Source: Collinsella sp. (GTDB lineage Bacteria > Actinomycetota > Coriobacteriia > Coriobacteriales > Coriobacteriaceae). Taken from it: a stretch of DNA of 64,000 bases. Below the pieces are notes generated by a model. The model worked only from the letters and a program-made list of their open reading frames with translations. It was not told the origin of the DNA and ran no database searches. The DNA lies in NCBI GenBank assembly GCA_019419625.1, contig DXZO01000005.1:1-64000 (forward strand), in the 5' to 3' direction. Every line of letters begins with the position of its first letter. Position 1 is the stretch's first letter. Positions 30,315 to 38,509 of this stretch are shown here, piece by piece. The translations under genes and the position numbers were made by a program.

Positions 30315-33197
30315 ATGACGCTACTGTATTTCCTTACCCTGTTTCCGCTGGTACCGGCGCTGGGCATGCTGCTCGCGCGCGGTGACCGCGCCCGCGATGC
30401 GCTAGGGCTTGTAGGCTCTGGCATCATTATGGCGGTGACGGTTGTAGTCGCCGTCATGTTTTTTGGCACGGGCCCTCAGAGCTTCGAGGTTGCCCCCGGC
30501 ACCTCGCATGTGCTCTCGATCATCAGCTCCGTCATCGACATAATTCTGTGCGCCGTCATCCTGTACAACGCGCACAAATATAGGAACGTGCTCACCACGG
30601 TGCTCGGCATAGTCCAGCTGGTGGGCTCGCTCGCCTTCGCTGCCATGACGCTGCCCGCGGCCGAAGCCGTCACCGCAACGCCGCTCTACCTGGACTACAT
30701 GAGCGTGATCATGGTCCTCGCCGTCGGCATTGTCGGCAGCCTTATCTGCGTGTATGCCCTGGGCTACATGAAGGACTTCCAAGCGCACGACGAGCACGAG
30801 GCGGCGCTGCGCGGGCAGACCGCGCCCGACCGTCGCCCGCAGTTCTTGGCGCTTATGTTCCTGTTCCTCTCGGCCATGTTCGTCATCGTGACGAGCGACA
30901 ACCTTGAGTGGCTGTTCTGTGGCTGGGAAATCACCACCGTGTGCTCGTTCCTTATGATTGGCTACACGCGCACGCCCGAGGCCATCAAGAACGCCTTCAC
31001 CCAGATCATCCTCAACATGTTGGGCGGTATCGCGTTTTTGGCCGGACTTATGTACCTGCACGTTAACGGCATGCCGCTGACCATTTCGGGCATGATCGAG
31101 CTTTCCGGCACCGGAACCGCGCAATCCGCGCTGCTGGTGATGCCGGTCGTTCTGCTGTCGCTCGCCGCACTCACCAAGGCCGCACAGATGCCGTTCCACA
31201 CTTGGCTGTTGGGTGCCATGGTTGCCCCCACGCCCACGAGCGCCCTGCTGCACTCGTCCACCATGGTCAAAGCCGGCGTGTTCCTGATGGTCAAGCTCAG
31301 CCCACTCTATGCCATCTATCCCGTGACCGGCTTTATGGTCACGAGTGTGGGTGCCATCACGTTTTTGCTCGCTGCCCTCATGGCCATCTCGCAGAGCAAC
31401 GCCAAACGCGTCCTCGCGTACTCCACCATTTCCAACTTGGGCCTTATCAGCGCCTGCCTGGGCGTCGGCGCGCCCGAGGCCGTGTGGGCCGCGATCTTCC
31501 TGATCCTGTTCCATACGGTGGCAAAGTCGCTGCTGTTCCTGTGCGTGGGCACGGCCGAGCATCATATCGGCAGCCGCAATATCGAGGACATGGACGGTAT
31601 GTTCAGCCGCATGCCGCACCTGACGCGCCTGATGATGCTGGGCATTATGGGCATGTTCGTGGCCCCGTTTGGCATGCTCGTGTCCAAGTGGGGCGCCCTG
31701 GTGGCGTTTGCCCAGACCGGCAACGTGCTCATGATCATGGTGCTTGCCTTTGGCTCGGCCGCGACGTTCTTCTTCTGGGGCAAGTGGCTTGCCAAGCTTT
31801 CGGGCGTCGACCCCACGGCTCAAAACGTTGAGGTCAATGTCCATAAGACCGAATGGATGGCCCTCAACACCATCGCCGCGCTGCTGATTCTGTGCTGCGT
31901 GGCGTTCCCGGTTATCTCGAGCGGTCTGGTGTCGCCTTACTTGGCCATGGTGTTTGGCCGCGTGCCGTACGTTATTGGCAAGGATGCCATGTATCTGATG
32001 GTGGTTATCGTGGCTTTTATCGCCGTGGTGCTGCTGACTTCATTCCGCGTGAGCAACAAACCGCACGTAAACGTATATCTTTCGGGTGTGGGAACCGACA
32101 ATTACCGCCATTTCCGCGGCTCGATGGGACGCGAGGTGAAGGCCGAAAAGCGCAATTGGTACTCGGTGGACGCCCTTGGCGAGAAGCGTATTGGTCCCGC
32201 GGGTAGCGTCGTGTGCTGCAGCATTATCTTGTTTGCGCTGCTGTGTTGCGCGTGGATTGGGCCCGAGCGACTTGCCATGAGCGCGCCCTCGGTGTTGCGC
32301 GGCAAGTATTTCGAAGGCTCGGGTGTCGTGGGCATCTTTATTGGTACCGTGGCGTTTGCCCTGCTAGCGCCGCTTGTGGGCGGCCTGATCGACGGTATCG
32401 ACCGCAAACTTTCGGCCCGCATGCAGGGCCGCGTGGGCCCGCGTCTGCTGCAGCCCTTCTACGACGTTGCCAAGCTGCTGCGCAAGGCCCCTGCCAGCGT
32501 AAACACCATGGACGATACCTATATGGCATGTGCGCTCATCTTTACCGTGGTAGGCGGCGGCATCTTTGTGTCGGGTTCCAACACGCTGCTGTGCGCTTTT
32601 ATGGTGACGCTCGCCGCGATCTTTGTGGTGCTGGCGTCCGCCTCGACGCAAAGCCCGTTTGCGCAGGTCGGCGCCGATCGCGAGCTGCTGCAGGTTATGA
32701 GCTACGAGCCCGCCGTTCTGCTGATGAGCGTGGGCCTGTACCTTGCCACCGACAGCTTCGATTCCATTGCCGTGACGGGGCAGTCGGCCCCCATCATCGT
32801 GTACAGCGCGCCCATTTTCCTTGCGCTGCTCGCGGTGCTTACCATCAAGCTACGCAAGTCGCCGTTCGACCTTTCGTACTCGCATCACGCGCATCAGGAG
32901 ATTGTCCAGGGCGTCGCCACCGAGATGAGCGGCAGCACGCTGGCCAAGATGACCCTTATGCACTGGTGCGAGACCGTGCTGTTTTTGATGTGGGTGGGCA
33001 TGTTCTTTGTCTGGGACAACCCGGTGAGCTGGGTGGTCGCCCTGGTCGTGATGGTCGCGACGTATTTTGTCGAGGTACTGATCGACAACACCTTTGCCCG
33101 CAGCACCTGGCGCAGCTGCTTTAAGCTCGGCTGGGGCGTGGCGCTGGTGTTTGGCCTGCTCAACCTTATGCCCATCCTCGTCGACGTGTTTATTTAG
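30315..33197 (+). CDS. echAB: Ech-type hydrogenase membrane subunits A and B fused in one protein
   Basis: The 960-residue integral membrane protein starts at ATG 30315 after GGGGGAGTG. Residues 1 to about 590 are a Mrp/NuoL/HyfB-like antiporter module: the TM5 Glu region SDNLEWLFCGWEITTVCSFL, KAAQMPFHTWLLGAMVAPTP and LLHSSTMVKAGVFLM. From about residue 597 (RHFRGSMGREV) a linker leads to a NuoH/HycD/EchB-like module, with GRVGPRLLQPFYDVAKLLRK as its hallmark, DRELLQVMSYEPAVLL and KLRKSPFDLSYSHHAHQE. In known Ech operons these are two genes, echA and echB; no stop or restart separates them here. It is the ion-translocating part of a group 4 [NiFe]-hydrogenase and is followed 12 bases later by echC. 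Confidence 0.88.
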   Translation: MTLLYFLTLFPLVPALGMLLARGDRARDALGLVGSGIIMAVTVVVAVMFFGTGPQSFEVAPGTSHVLSIISSVIDIILCAVILYNAHKYRNVLTTVLGIVQLVGSLAFAAMTLPAAEAVTATPLYLDYMSVIMVLAVGIVGSLICVYALGYMKDFQAHDEHEAALRGQTAPDRRPQFLALMFLFLSAMFVIVTSDNLEWLFCGWEITTVCSFLMIGYTRTPEAIKNAFTQIILNMLGGIAFLAGLMYLHVNGMPLTISGMIELSGTGTAQSALLVMPVVLLSLAALTKAAQMPFHTWLLGAMVAPTPTSALLHSSTMVKAGVFLMVKLSPLYAIYPVTGFMVTSVGAITFLLAALMAISQSNAKRVLAYSTISNLGLISACLGVGAPEAVWAAIFLILFHTVAKSLLFLCVGTAEHHIGSRNIEDMDGMFSRMPHLTRLMMLGIMGMFVAPFGMLVSKWGALVAFAQTGNVLMIMVLAFGSAATFFFWGKWLAKLSGVDPTAQNVEVNVHKTEWMALNTIAALLILCCVAFPVISSGLVSPYLAMVFGRVPYVIGKDAMYLMVVIVAFIAVVLLTSFRVSNKPHVNVYLSGVGTDNYRHFRGSMGREVKAEKRNWYSVDALGEKRIGPAGSVVCCSIILFALLCCAWIGPERLAMSAPSVLRGKYFEGSGVVGIFIGTVAFALLAPLVGGLIDGIDRKLSARMQGRVGPRLLQPFYDVAKLLRKAPASVNTMDDTYMACALIFTVVGGGIFVSGSNTLLCAFMVTLAAIFVVLASASTQSPFAQVGADRELLQVMSYEPAVLLMSVGLYLATDSFDSIAVTGQSAPIIVYSAPIFLALLAVLTIKLRKSPFDLSYSHHAHQEIVQGVATEMSGSTLAKMTLMHWCETVLFLMWVGMFFVWDNPVSWVVALVVMVATYFVEVLIDNTFARSTWRSCFKLGWGVALVFGLLNLMPILVDVFI

Positions 33198-33209
33198 GAG
33201 GCAGCATCC

Positions 33210-33827
33210 ATGGATCATAAAATGTCGCGCTCGCCGTGGGTTATTCATTACGACGGCTCGAGCTGCAACGGATGCGATATCGAGGTGCTGGCCTCGCTCA
33301 CGCCGCTGTTCGATGCGGAGCGCTTTGGCGTGGTCAACACCGGCAACCCCAAGCATGCGGATATCTTTTTGGTGACGGGGTCGGTCAATGCCCAGAACCT
33401 GCCCGTCGTGCGCCAGATCTACAACCAGATGCTCGAGCCCAAGTGCGTTGTGGCGTGCGGCATTTGCGCGTGCTCGGGCGGCGTGTTCCGCGATGCCTAC
33501 AACGTGATCGGCGGCGTGGACCGCGCGATTCCCGTGGACGTGTACGCGCCCGGGTGCGCCATTCGTCCCGAGACCGTGATCGATGCCATCGTGGAGGCGT
33601 GTGGCATCCTGGACCAGAAGGAGGCCGTGATGCGTGCTGGCGGTGACCCGCTTACCGTGGGCGGCGCCGCAACCTGGGACGGTGGCGTTGGGCTGGGCGA
33701 GGACGGGTTTGTGGCCGCGGGGGCCGGGACTGACGGTGCCGGTGACGCGCCTGCCGGGAAGCCCGCCGCACCCGCTGCTGGCGACGCACCTGCTGAGACG
33801 CCCGTCGCTGCAAAGGAGGCCGAGTAA
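33210..33827 (+). CDS. echC: Ech-type hydrogenase small subunit (NuoB-like)
   Basis: The 205-residue protein carries the proximal [4Fe-4S] cluster that passes electrons to the [NiFe] subunit. SSCNGCDIEVLA (C19, C22), VACGICACSGGVF (C83, C86, C88) and APGCAIRPE (C116) give the NuoB-type ligands. The core ends near residue 145; the last 60 or so residues are Gly/Ala/Pro-rich and not part of the family. GGAGG precedes the ATG. Its stop overlaps the next ATG (TAATG). Confidence 0.93.
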   Translation: MDHKMSRSPWVIHYDGSSCNGCDIEVLASLTPLFDAERFGVVNTGNPKHADIFLVTGSVNAQNLPVVRQIYNQMLEPKCVVACGICACSGGVFRDAYNVIGGVDRAIPVDVYAPGCAIRPETVIDAIVEACGILDQKEAVMRAGGDPLTVGGAATWDGGVGLGEDGFVAAGAGTDGAGDAPAGKPAAPAAGDAPAETPVAAKEAE

Positions 33828-34546
33828 TGCAAAAGGCTATCTATACCACCGTTGGGCTCGACGAGCTTCTGTCGCATGTCCAGGCGCTCAAGGGCGCCGG
33901 TGCCCGCTTTGTGCAGATGCACGCCGAGCGCTGTGTGGACGACGGATCGTATCGCCTGGTCTATACGTTTATCAACGTTCGTGCTGCTCAGGAGCATATT
34001 GCGCAGGACGGCAGCTATGCGATCGAGAACCTGGTGGTTGAGGGAATTGATCAGTACCAGGAGATTCCGTCCATCAGCTCGTACTATCCGGCGGTATTCC
34101 CGTTTGAAAACGAAGCGCACGACCTATTCGGTCTTGCCATCACCGATATGCAGATCGACTTTAAGGGCTTTTTCTACCAGGTCTCGACTGCCGAGCCCAT
34201 GAGCGTTATCACGCCCGAGGTGAAGGCCGCGCGCGAGAAGGCCATGAAAGTCCGCGCGGCCGCCGAGGCCAAGGCGCGCAAGGCCGCGGCCGAGAAAGTC
34301 GCCGCGGCTGCGGCCGCTGCGGGGAAGGGCGCCGCGGGTGTCGGCGATGCTGCGAGCGTTGCTGCCGTCCAGCCCGCTGCGGCTGCCGGCTCCGATACTC
34401 AGCACGATGAGGCTGCTGCGAAGGCCGCGCTCAAGGCCGCCGAGATGGAGGCAAAGCTCGCCGCCATGGATCCCGAGAAAGCGGCCAAGGTCCGTGCGGC
34501 GCTTGCCGCCAAGGCCGCCCGCGACAAGCAGAAAAAGGAGGCGTAA
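33827..34546 (+). CDS. echD: Ech-type hydrogenase subunit D (NuoC-like) with a long charged tail
   Basis: Residues 1-130 match the NuoC/EchD accessory subunit: FVQMHAERCVDDGSYRLVYTF, EIPSISSYYPAVFPFENEAHDLFGL and TDMQIDFKGFFYQ. From about residue 135 the chain is Ala/Lys/Glu-rich (AREKAMKVRAAAEAKARKAA...), probably a long helix or coiled coil of some 100 residues not seen in typical EchD (about 110-150 residues). The role of the tail is unknown; it could tether subunits. It overlaps echC by one base and is followed 5 bases later by echE. Confidence 0.88.
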   Translation: MQKAIYTTVGLDELLSHVQALKGAGARFVQMHAERCVDDGSYRLVYTFINVRAAQEHIAQDGSYAIENLVVEGIDQYQEIPSISSYYPAVFPFENEAHDLFGLAITDMQIDFKGFFYQVSTAEPMSVITPEVKAAREKAMKVRAAAEAKARKAAAEKVAAAAAAAGKGAAGVGDAASVAAVQPAAAAGSDTQHDEAAAKAALKAAEMEAKLAAMDPEKAAKVRAALAAKAARDKQKKEA

Positions 34547-34551
34547 GGCCC

Positions 34552-35640
34552 ATGGCACATCGCTCCGTTATTCCGTTTGGCCCGCAGCACCCGGTGCTGC
34601 CCGAGCCGCTTCATCTGGACCTGGTGATTGAGGACGACCGCGTCATCGAGGCAATTCCGCAGATTGGCTTTGTGCACCGCGGGCTCGAGAAGCTCACCGA
34701 AAAGCGCGACATGCATCAGTTTGGCTACATCGCCGAGCGCATCTGCGGCATTTGCGCCGTGGGCCACAGCTGCGGCTATGCCAGCGCCTGCGAGCGCATG
34801 CTCGACATCGAGGTGCCCGGCCGCGTGCAGTATATCCGCACCATTTTGCACGAGCTTTCGCGCATCCACTCGCATCTATTGTGGCTGGGCCTGCTCGCCG
34901 ACGCCTTTGGTTTTGAGGCGCTGTTCTATCGGTCATGGACCCTGCGTGAGCAGATTCTCAAGATCTTTGAGAGCACGTGCGGCGGGCGCGTGATTCTGTC
35001 GATCAACGAGATTGGCGGCCTTAAGCATGATATCGAGGACTCCGAGCTGGCAGGCATTGTCCAGACGCTCGACGCCATGCGCCCCGACTACGAGGCCCTG
35101 GTGCATACGTTTTTGGACGATGACAGCTGCGGCGAGCGTCTGCACGGCGTGGGCGTGATCAGCAAGAAGGACGCACTGGAGCTTTCGATGGTCGGCCCGT
35201 TCGGCCGCGCCTCGGGCGTGGACTATGACGTGCGCATGTTTGGCGACGGCGCCTATGCGGATTTGGCTGCGTTTGAGCCAATTGTCGCTACCGATGGCGA
35301 CTGCTATGCCCGCTGCCAGGTGCGTTGCGCCGAGGTCACGCAGGCTATGGACATCATCAAGGAGCTTGTGGGCAAGATTCCGCACGACGGTATCGGCGGG
35401 CGCACCAAGCTCACGCCGGCCGACGGCGCGCGCGGCGAGGTTGTGATTGAGCAGCCGCGCGGCGAGGCGTATTACTATGTGCGCGGCAACGGCACCAAGA
35501 ACTTGGACCGTTTCCGTGTGCGCACGCCGACGTCGCAGAACCTGGCGGGTCTGACACATGCGCTGCAGGGCGTGCTCCTTGCCAACGTGCCCATGATTAT
35601 CCTGACCATCGACCCCTGCATTAGCTGCACGGAAAGGTAG
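34552..35640 (+). CDS. echE: Ech-type [NiFe]-hydrogenase large subunit
   Basis: The 362-residue catalytic subunit reduces protons or oxidises H2. Both nickel-binding motifs are intact: RICGICAVGHS (C65, C68, H72) and the C-terminal DPCISC (C356, C359). These are lost in NuoD, so this is a hydrogenase and not complex I. The protein ends three residues after the last cysteine (CTER), so there is no C-terminal peptide for a maturation protease to remove, as in EchE and CooH. AAGGAGG precedes the ATG. No hyp maturation genes are in the window; they must lie elsewhere. Confidence 0.95.
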   Translation: MAHRSVIPFGPQHPVLPEPLHLDLVIEDDRVIEAIPQIGFVHRGLEKLTEKRDMHQFGYIAERICGICAVGHSCGYASACERMLDIEVPGRVQYIRTILHELSRIHSHLLWLGLLADAFGFEALFYRSWTLREQILKIFESTCGGRVILSINEIGGLKHDIEDSELAGIVQTLDAMRPDYEALVHTFLDDDSCGERLHGVGVISKKDALELSMVGPFGRASGVDYDVRMFGDGAYADLAAFEPIVATDGDCYARCQVRCAEVTQAMDIIKELVGKIPHDGIGGRTKLTPADGARGEVVIEQPRGEAYYYVRGNGTKNLDRFRVRTPTSQNLAGLTHALQGVLLANVPMIILTIDPCISCTER

Positions 35641-35647
35641 GCGCGGC

Positions 35648-35989
35648 ATGAGTTTGCTGACATTTGCCAAGACGGCCTTGGGTTCTATGGTCAAGCAGCC
35701 AGTAACGGTGTGCTATCCGCAGGAGGAGCTGACGGCACCCGAGCGCTTGCGCGGGCGCATCGTCAACGACATGGACGTGTGCATTTGCTGCGGCATGTGT
35801 GCGCGCCGCTGCCCGGCGGGTGCGCTCGCGGTCGATCGCAAGGGCGGAACGTGGTCGATTGACCCGTATGCTTGCGTGGTGTGCGGCGAGTGCATCGAGA
35901 GCTGCCCCAAGCGCTGCCTGACTATGGACACCGCGCGCACTCCAGTCGCGGCGGACAAGACCCCCACGGTAGAAACCAAGCCGGAATAG
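35648..35989 (+). CDS. echF: Ech-type hydrogenase ferredoxin subunit
   Basis: The 113-residue protein has two [4Fe-4S] motifs, CICCGMCARRCP (C45, C48, C51, C55) and CVVCGECIESCP (C76, C79, C82, C86), linking soluble ferredoxin to the hydrogenase core. It starts 7 bases after echE and closes the operon echAB-C-D-E-F. The C-terminal 25 residues are Thr/Pro/Lys-rich. Confidence 0.93.
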   Translation: MSLLTFAKTALGSMVKQPVTVCYPQEELTAPERLRGRIVNDMDVCICCGMCARRCPAGALAVDRKGGTWSIDPYACVVCGECIESCPKRCLTMDTARTPVAADKTPTVETKPE

Positions 35990-36010
35990 CGCTGGAATAG
36001 AGCTGGAATA

Positions 36011-36044
36011 GGGGCCGGTGGGGCAAAAATGCCCCACCGGCCCC
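36011..36044 (+). terminator. Terminator of the ech operon
   Basis: GGGGCCGGTGGGGC (36011-36024) and GCCCCACCGGCCCC (36031-36044) form a perfect 14-base stem with an AAAAAT loop. No long U-run follows. Confidence 0.65.
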
Positions 36045-36076
36045 GCGCTTAAACGCGCGGTTGTGCCGTCGCGAAC

Positions 36077-36290
36077 AAAACTATGCTGGATTACGGGGCT
36101 GGATAGCGAACCTCCGACCATGCAGAAAATCGCAAAAACAAAACCGCAGGTAGAACGCCTGCGGTTTTTCATAAAACGCGGTTGTAGTCGGGGGTATCGG
36201 GTCAAACGTAGTAGATGGGCCAGTTTCGTGGCGAGCGGTTCCGGCTGATCCCTTGGGGACGGAGGGAAACGGATCATTTTGGTCCCGCGA
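36077..36290. repeat. Chimeric palindromic element
   Basis: The left end (36077-36100) is a half copy of the ACTATGCCGG... family. The middle is a terminator-like stem AAAACCGCAGG/CCTGCGGTTTT (36140-36168). The right part (to about 36290) matches, inverted, one side of the element at 20938-21215 (ACGTAGTAGATGGGC, TTTCGTGG, AACGGATCA). Confidence 0.65.
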
Positions 36291-36325
36291 GGCTGGCGGA
36301 GGCACTCGTGCAGGGCCGCCCGAAC

Positions 36326-36477
36326 AAAACTATGCCGGTTTACGGGGCTGAGTCACGAGTCCCCAACCATGCCGATATTCGTGAAAATAAAATCGCAGGT
36401 AGACGAGCCGTCATTTTGCAGAAAACGCGGGTATGGATGGGGGTCCTGAGTTTAGCCCCGTAAACCGGCATAGTTTT
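36326..36477. repeat. Complete ACTATGCCGG-family inverted-repeat element
   Basis: Bases 36326-36349 and 36454-36477 are perfect 24-base inverted repeats. With the preceding element it fills the 549-base gap between the ech operon and the response regulator gene; no gene is seen. Confidence 0.8.
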
Positions 36478-36538
36478 GAAATGGTATTAAATCGGTGGCA
36501 GCCATTTTGCTATGCCGGGGCGGTCAGTCGTTGGGCAA

Positions 36539-37168
36539 CTACCCTCGCAGGTAGGCGATGGCGATCTGCGTGCGGTTGCGCAGGCCCATCTTTGCAAGGA
36601 TCGAGCTGATGTGGTTGCGCACGGTGCCTTCGCCCATGTAGGCGGTGGCGGCGATCTCCTTGTTGTCGAGGCCGCGGGCGATGAGCTCGGCGACTTCGAA
36701 CTCGCGGTCGGTTAGGCCGGCAAAGGCTGCGGGCCGGCGGGGCGCGTCGGCTTCGGTGTCCGCCCCATCAAAATCGATGTCCTCGATCGCCTTGCCTTCG
36801 AGCACACGTTTGCCATCCATGACCTGCGCCAACGCTGGCGGAATGGCGGCGACATCGGTTTTAATCAGGTAGCCGCGGGCGCCCAGCTTGAGCGCCGACA
36901 CAATGTATTCGTCATCCGAAAACGTCGTCAGAAACACCACGCGCGCCGCAGGGTCGCGCTCAAGGATTTCGCGTGCCGCCGAAAGGCCGTCGCGTCCCGG
37001 CATCTGGATGTCGAGCAGCGCGATATCGGGTGCGTGCTCAGCGTAGAGCGCGACCGCTTCGTCGCCATTGGCGCCGGTGCCCACTACCTCGATTTGCGGC
37101 TGGGCGCCCAGGATAATCTTGAGCGAATCGACCACCAAGCGGTCGTCGTCGACAACGATGAGCCTCAT
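36539..37168 (-). CDS. NarL/LuxR-type response regulator
   Basis: The 209-residue protein has a receiver domain (VVDDDRLVVDSLK, phospho-acceptor D53 in ALLDIQMPGRDGL, conserved Thr in VVFLTTF and Lys in YLIKTD) and a C-terminal LuxR-type HTH (LTDREFEVAELIARGLDNKEIAA...GTVRNHISSILAKMG). Its ATG overlaps the end of the sensor kinase gene by 4 bases. The probable target is the divergent ABC exporter operon at 38510; no binding site was identified. Confidence 0.93.
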   Translation of the reverse strand: MRLIVVDDDRLVVDSLKIILGAQPQIEVVGTGANGDEAVALYAEHAPDIALLDIQMPGRDGLSAAREILERDPAARVVFLTTFSDDEYIVSALKLGARGYLIKTDVAAIPPALAQVMDGKRVLEGKAIEDIDFDGADTEADAPRRPAAFAGLTDREFEVAELIARGLDNKEIAATAYMGEGTVRNHISSILAKMGLRNRTQIAIAYLRG

Positions 37169-38310
37169 CGGTCCTCATCTCCTTGCTGTTTGGGAATGGT
37201 GGCAAACACGCGCCAACCGGGGGAGCCGGCGCGCGGGCCGGCGGTGAAGGTGCCGCCAAGCGCCTCAATGCGCTCGCGCATGGAGGCGAGCCCCATGCCC
37301 TCCGCGGCGCCGCGGCCGCTTGCTTGGGCCCCGCCCACGCCATCGTCGGTAACGATGAGCTGGTAAAACGATGGATGCTCCAAGCATCGCACAGCAACGT
37401 TTTGCGCGCGGGCGTGGCGCATGGCGTTGGAGAGCGCCTCGCGCAGGACCGCCGAAAAGCAGTTTGCGACATTTGCGGGCGCATGCTCGGCCAAAACTTC
37501 AAGCTCAATCTGCGGGCCGCCATCCGAGCGCGCGCCTTCAACAATGCGTTCGAGCTGCACGGAAAGGTCGACGGCGTTGTCGTTGAGCGCATGGACGCTG
37601 GCGCGTACGAGCTGGAGCGCCTCGTCAACCGTGCGTTTGACGTCGGCGAAATCGGCGGCGACGCCGGGCTCGTCGGCGTGGACCACGCGCAGGGCTTCGG
37701 CCTGTAGCGAGGCGCGCGTGAGCTGGTGGCCGACGTTATCGTGGATCTCGCGCGCGATGCGGGCGCGTTCGGCGAGCGTCGCGAGCTGGACTTCGTAGTC
37801 CTGGCGGTCGGCAAGATCGCGGTTGCGCGCCTCGAGCGCGAGGGCTCGTTCCTGCAGCTCGTCGCGGGTACGGCGCATGCGCTGCTGCTCGCGCTCCAAC
37901 TGGGCGGTGCGTAGCGATAGCAAGGTGGCGGCAACCGAAAGGATGGCGGCCAGCAGAAGCGTTCGGGCGGTAAGCGCGTCGGCGCGAAGGTCCGCGACGA
38001 GCGCAAAGGCAAAGACGGAACCAATGCCCAGCGCGACCCAAACGCGTTCACGGCGCATCCGCCGCGCGATGTCATAGAAGGCGAGAGGCGCAAACGGCAC
38101 AAACGGCGGCACGAAGACGGCCGCGATGATGTAAATGTAGCTCGCGGCTTCGCTTGCGCGGCGCGTGCGTTCCCCCTGTGCGACCTCGGCCAGTGAGGCG
38201 GCAATAACGCCAAGGCAAAACGCCGCGACCAGGCGAGCGTCCACAGCAAGACCCATGGCGGCTGCGATACAGCACGCCAGCACGATCGATTTGTCGAAAA
38301 GCCTGTTCAT
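37165..38310 (-). CDS. Membrane sensor histidine kinase, HisKA_3 family
   Basis: The 381-residue protein has about five N-terminal membrane segments (residues 8-135), a coiled coil, a dimerisation/phosphoacceptor block ERARIAREIHDNVGHQL (H190) and an HATPase domain (LREALSNAMRHA, VTDDGVGG, GMGLASMRERIEALGG). It has no large extracellular sensor, as in LiaS/DesK-type kinases that sense the membrane. It is transcribed with the response regulator. No Shine-Dalgarno precedes ATG 38310, but TACAAT lies where a leaderless transcript would start. Confidence 0.92.
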   Translation of the reverse strand: MNRLFDKSIVLACCIAAAMGLAVDARLVAAFCLGVIAASLAEVAQGERTRRASEAASYIYIIAAVFVPPFVPFAPLAFYDIARRMRRERVWVALGIGSVFAFALVADLRADALTARTLLLAAILSVAATLLSLRTAQLEREQQRMRRTRDELQERALALEARNRDLADRQDYEVQLATLAERARIAREIHDNVGHQLTRASLQAEALRVVHADEPGVAADFADVKRTVDEALQLVRASVHALNDNAVDLSVQLERIVEGARSDGGPQIELEVLAEHAPANVANCFSAVLREALSNAMRHARAQNVAVRCLEHPSFYQLIVTDDGVGGAQASGRGAAEGMGLASMRERIEALGGTFTAGPRAGSPGWRVFATIPKQQGDEDR

Positions 38311-38316
38311 ACGGGT

Positions 38317-38322
38317 ATTGTA
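38317..38322 (-). promoter_or_regulatory. Candidate -10 box for a leaderless sensor-kinase transcript
   Basis: On the minus strand TACAAT ends 6 bases before the kinase ATG, so transcription would begin at or next to the A of the start codon. The -35 region (CCTCCA) is poor. Confidence 0.4.
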
Positions 38323-38509
38323 CGCGAAGCCGCGCGTGGTGGAGGAGTCGCCAGCGCAACCGTGACATTCCTCCCGCGCGGCAAAGCGGGGGCGCCGGCA
38401 GGCCGCACGACCAAGACCCCCGCACTCGTGACAAAGCTCACTGGTGCGCGCCGGCGGCTCCTGCGATGATGCAATCGTACCGGGCCGCAATCAACAGAAG
38501 GGCCGCCTC

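Noticed and set aside
34552..35640. Complex I NuoD
   Set aside because: Both nickel-binding CxxC pairs are intact and no NuoE/F/G genes are present.
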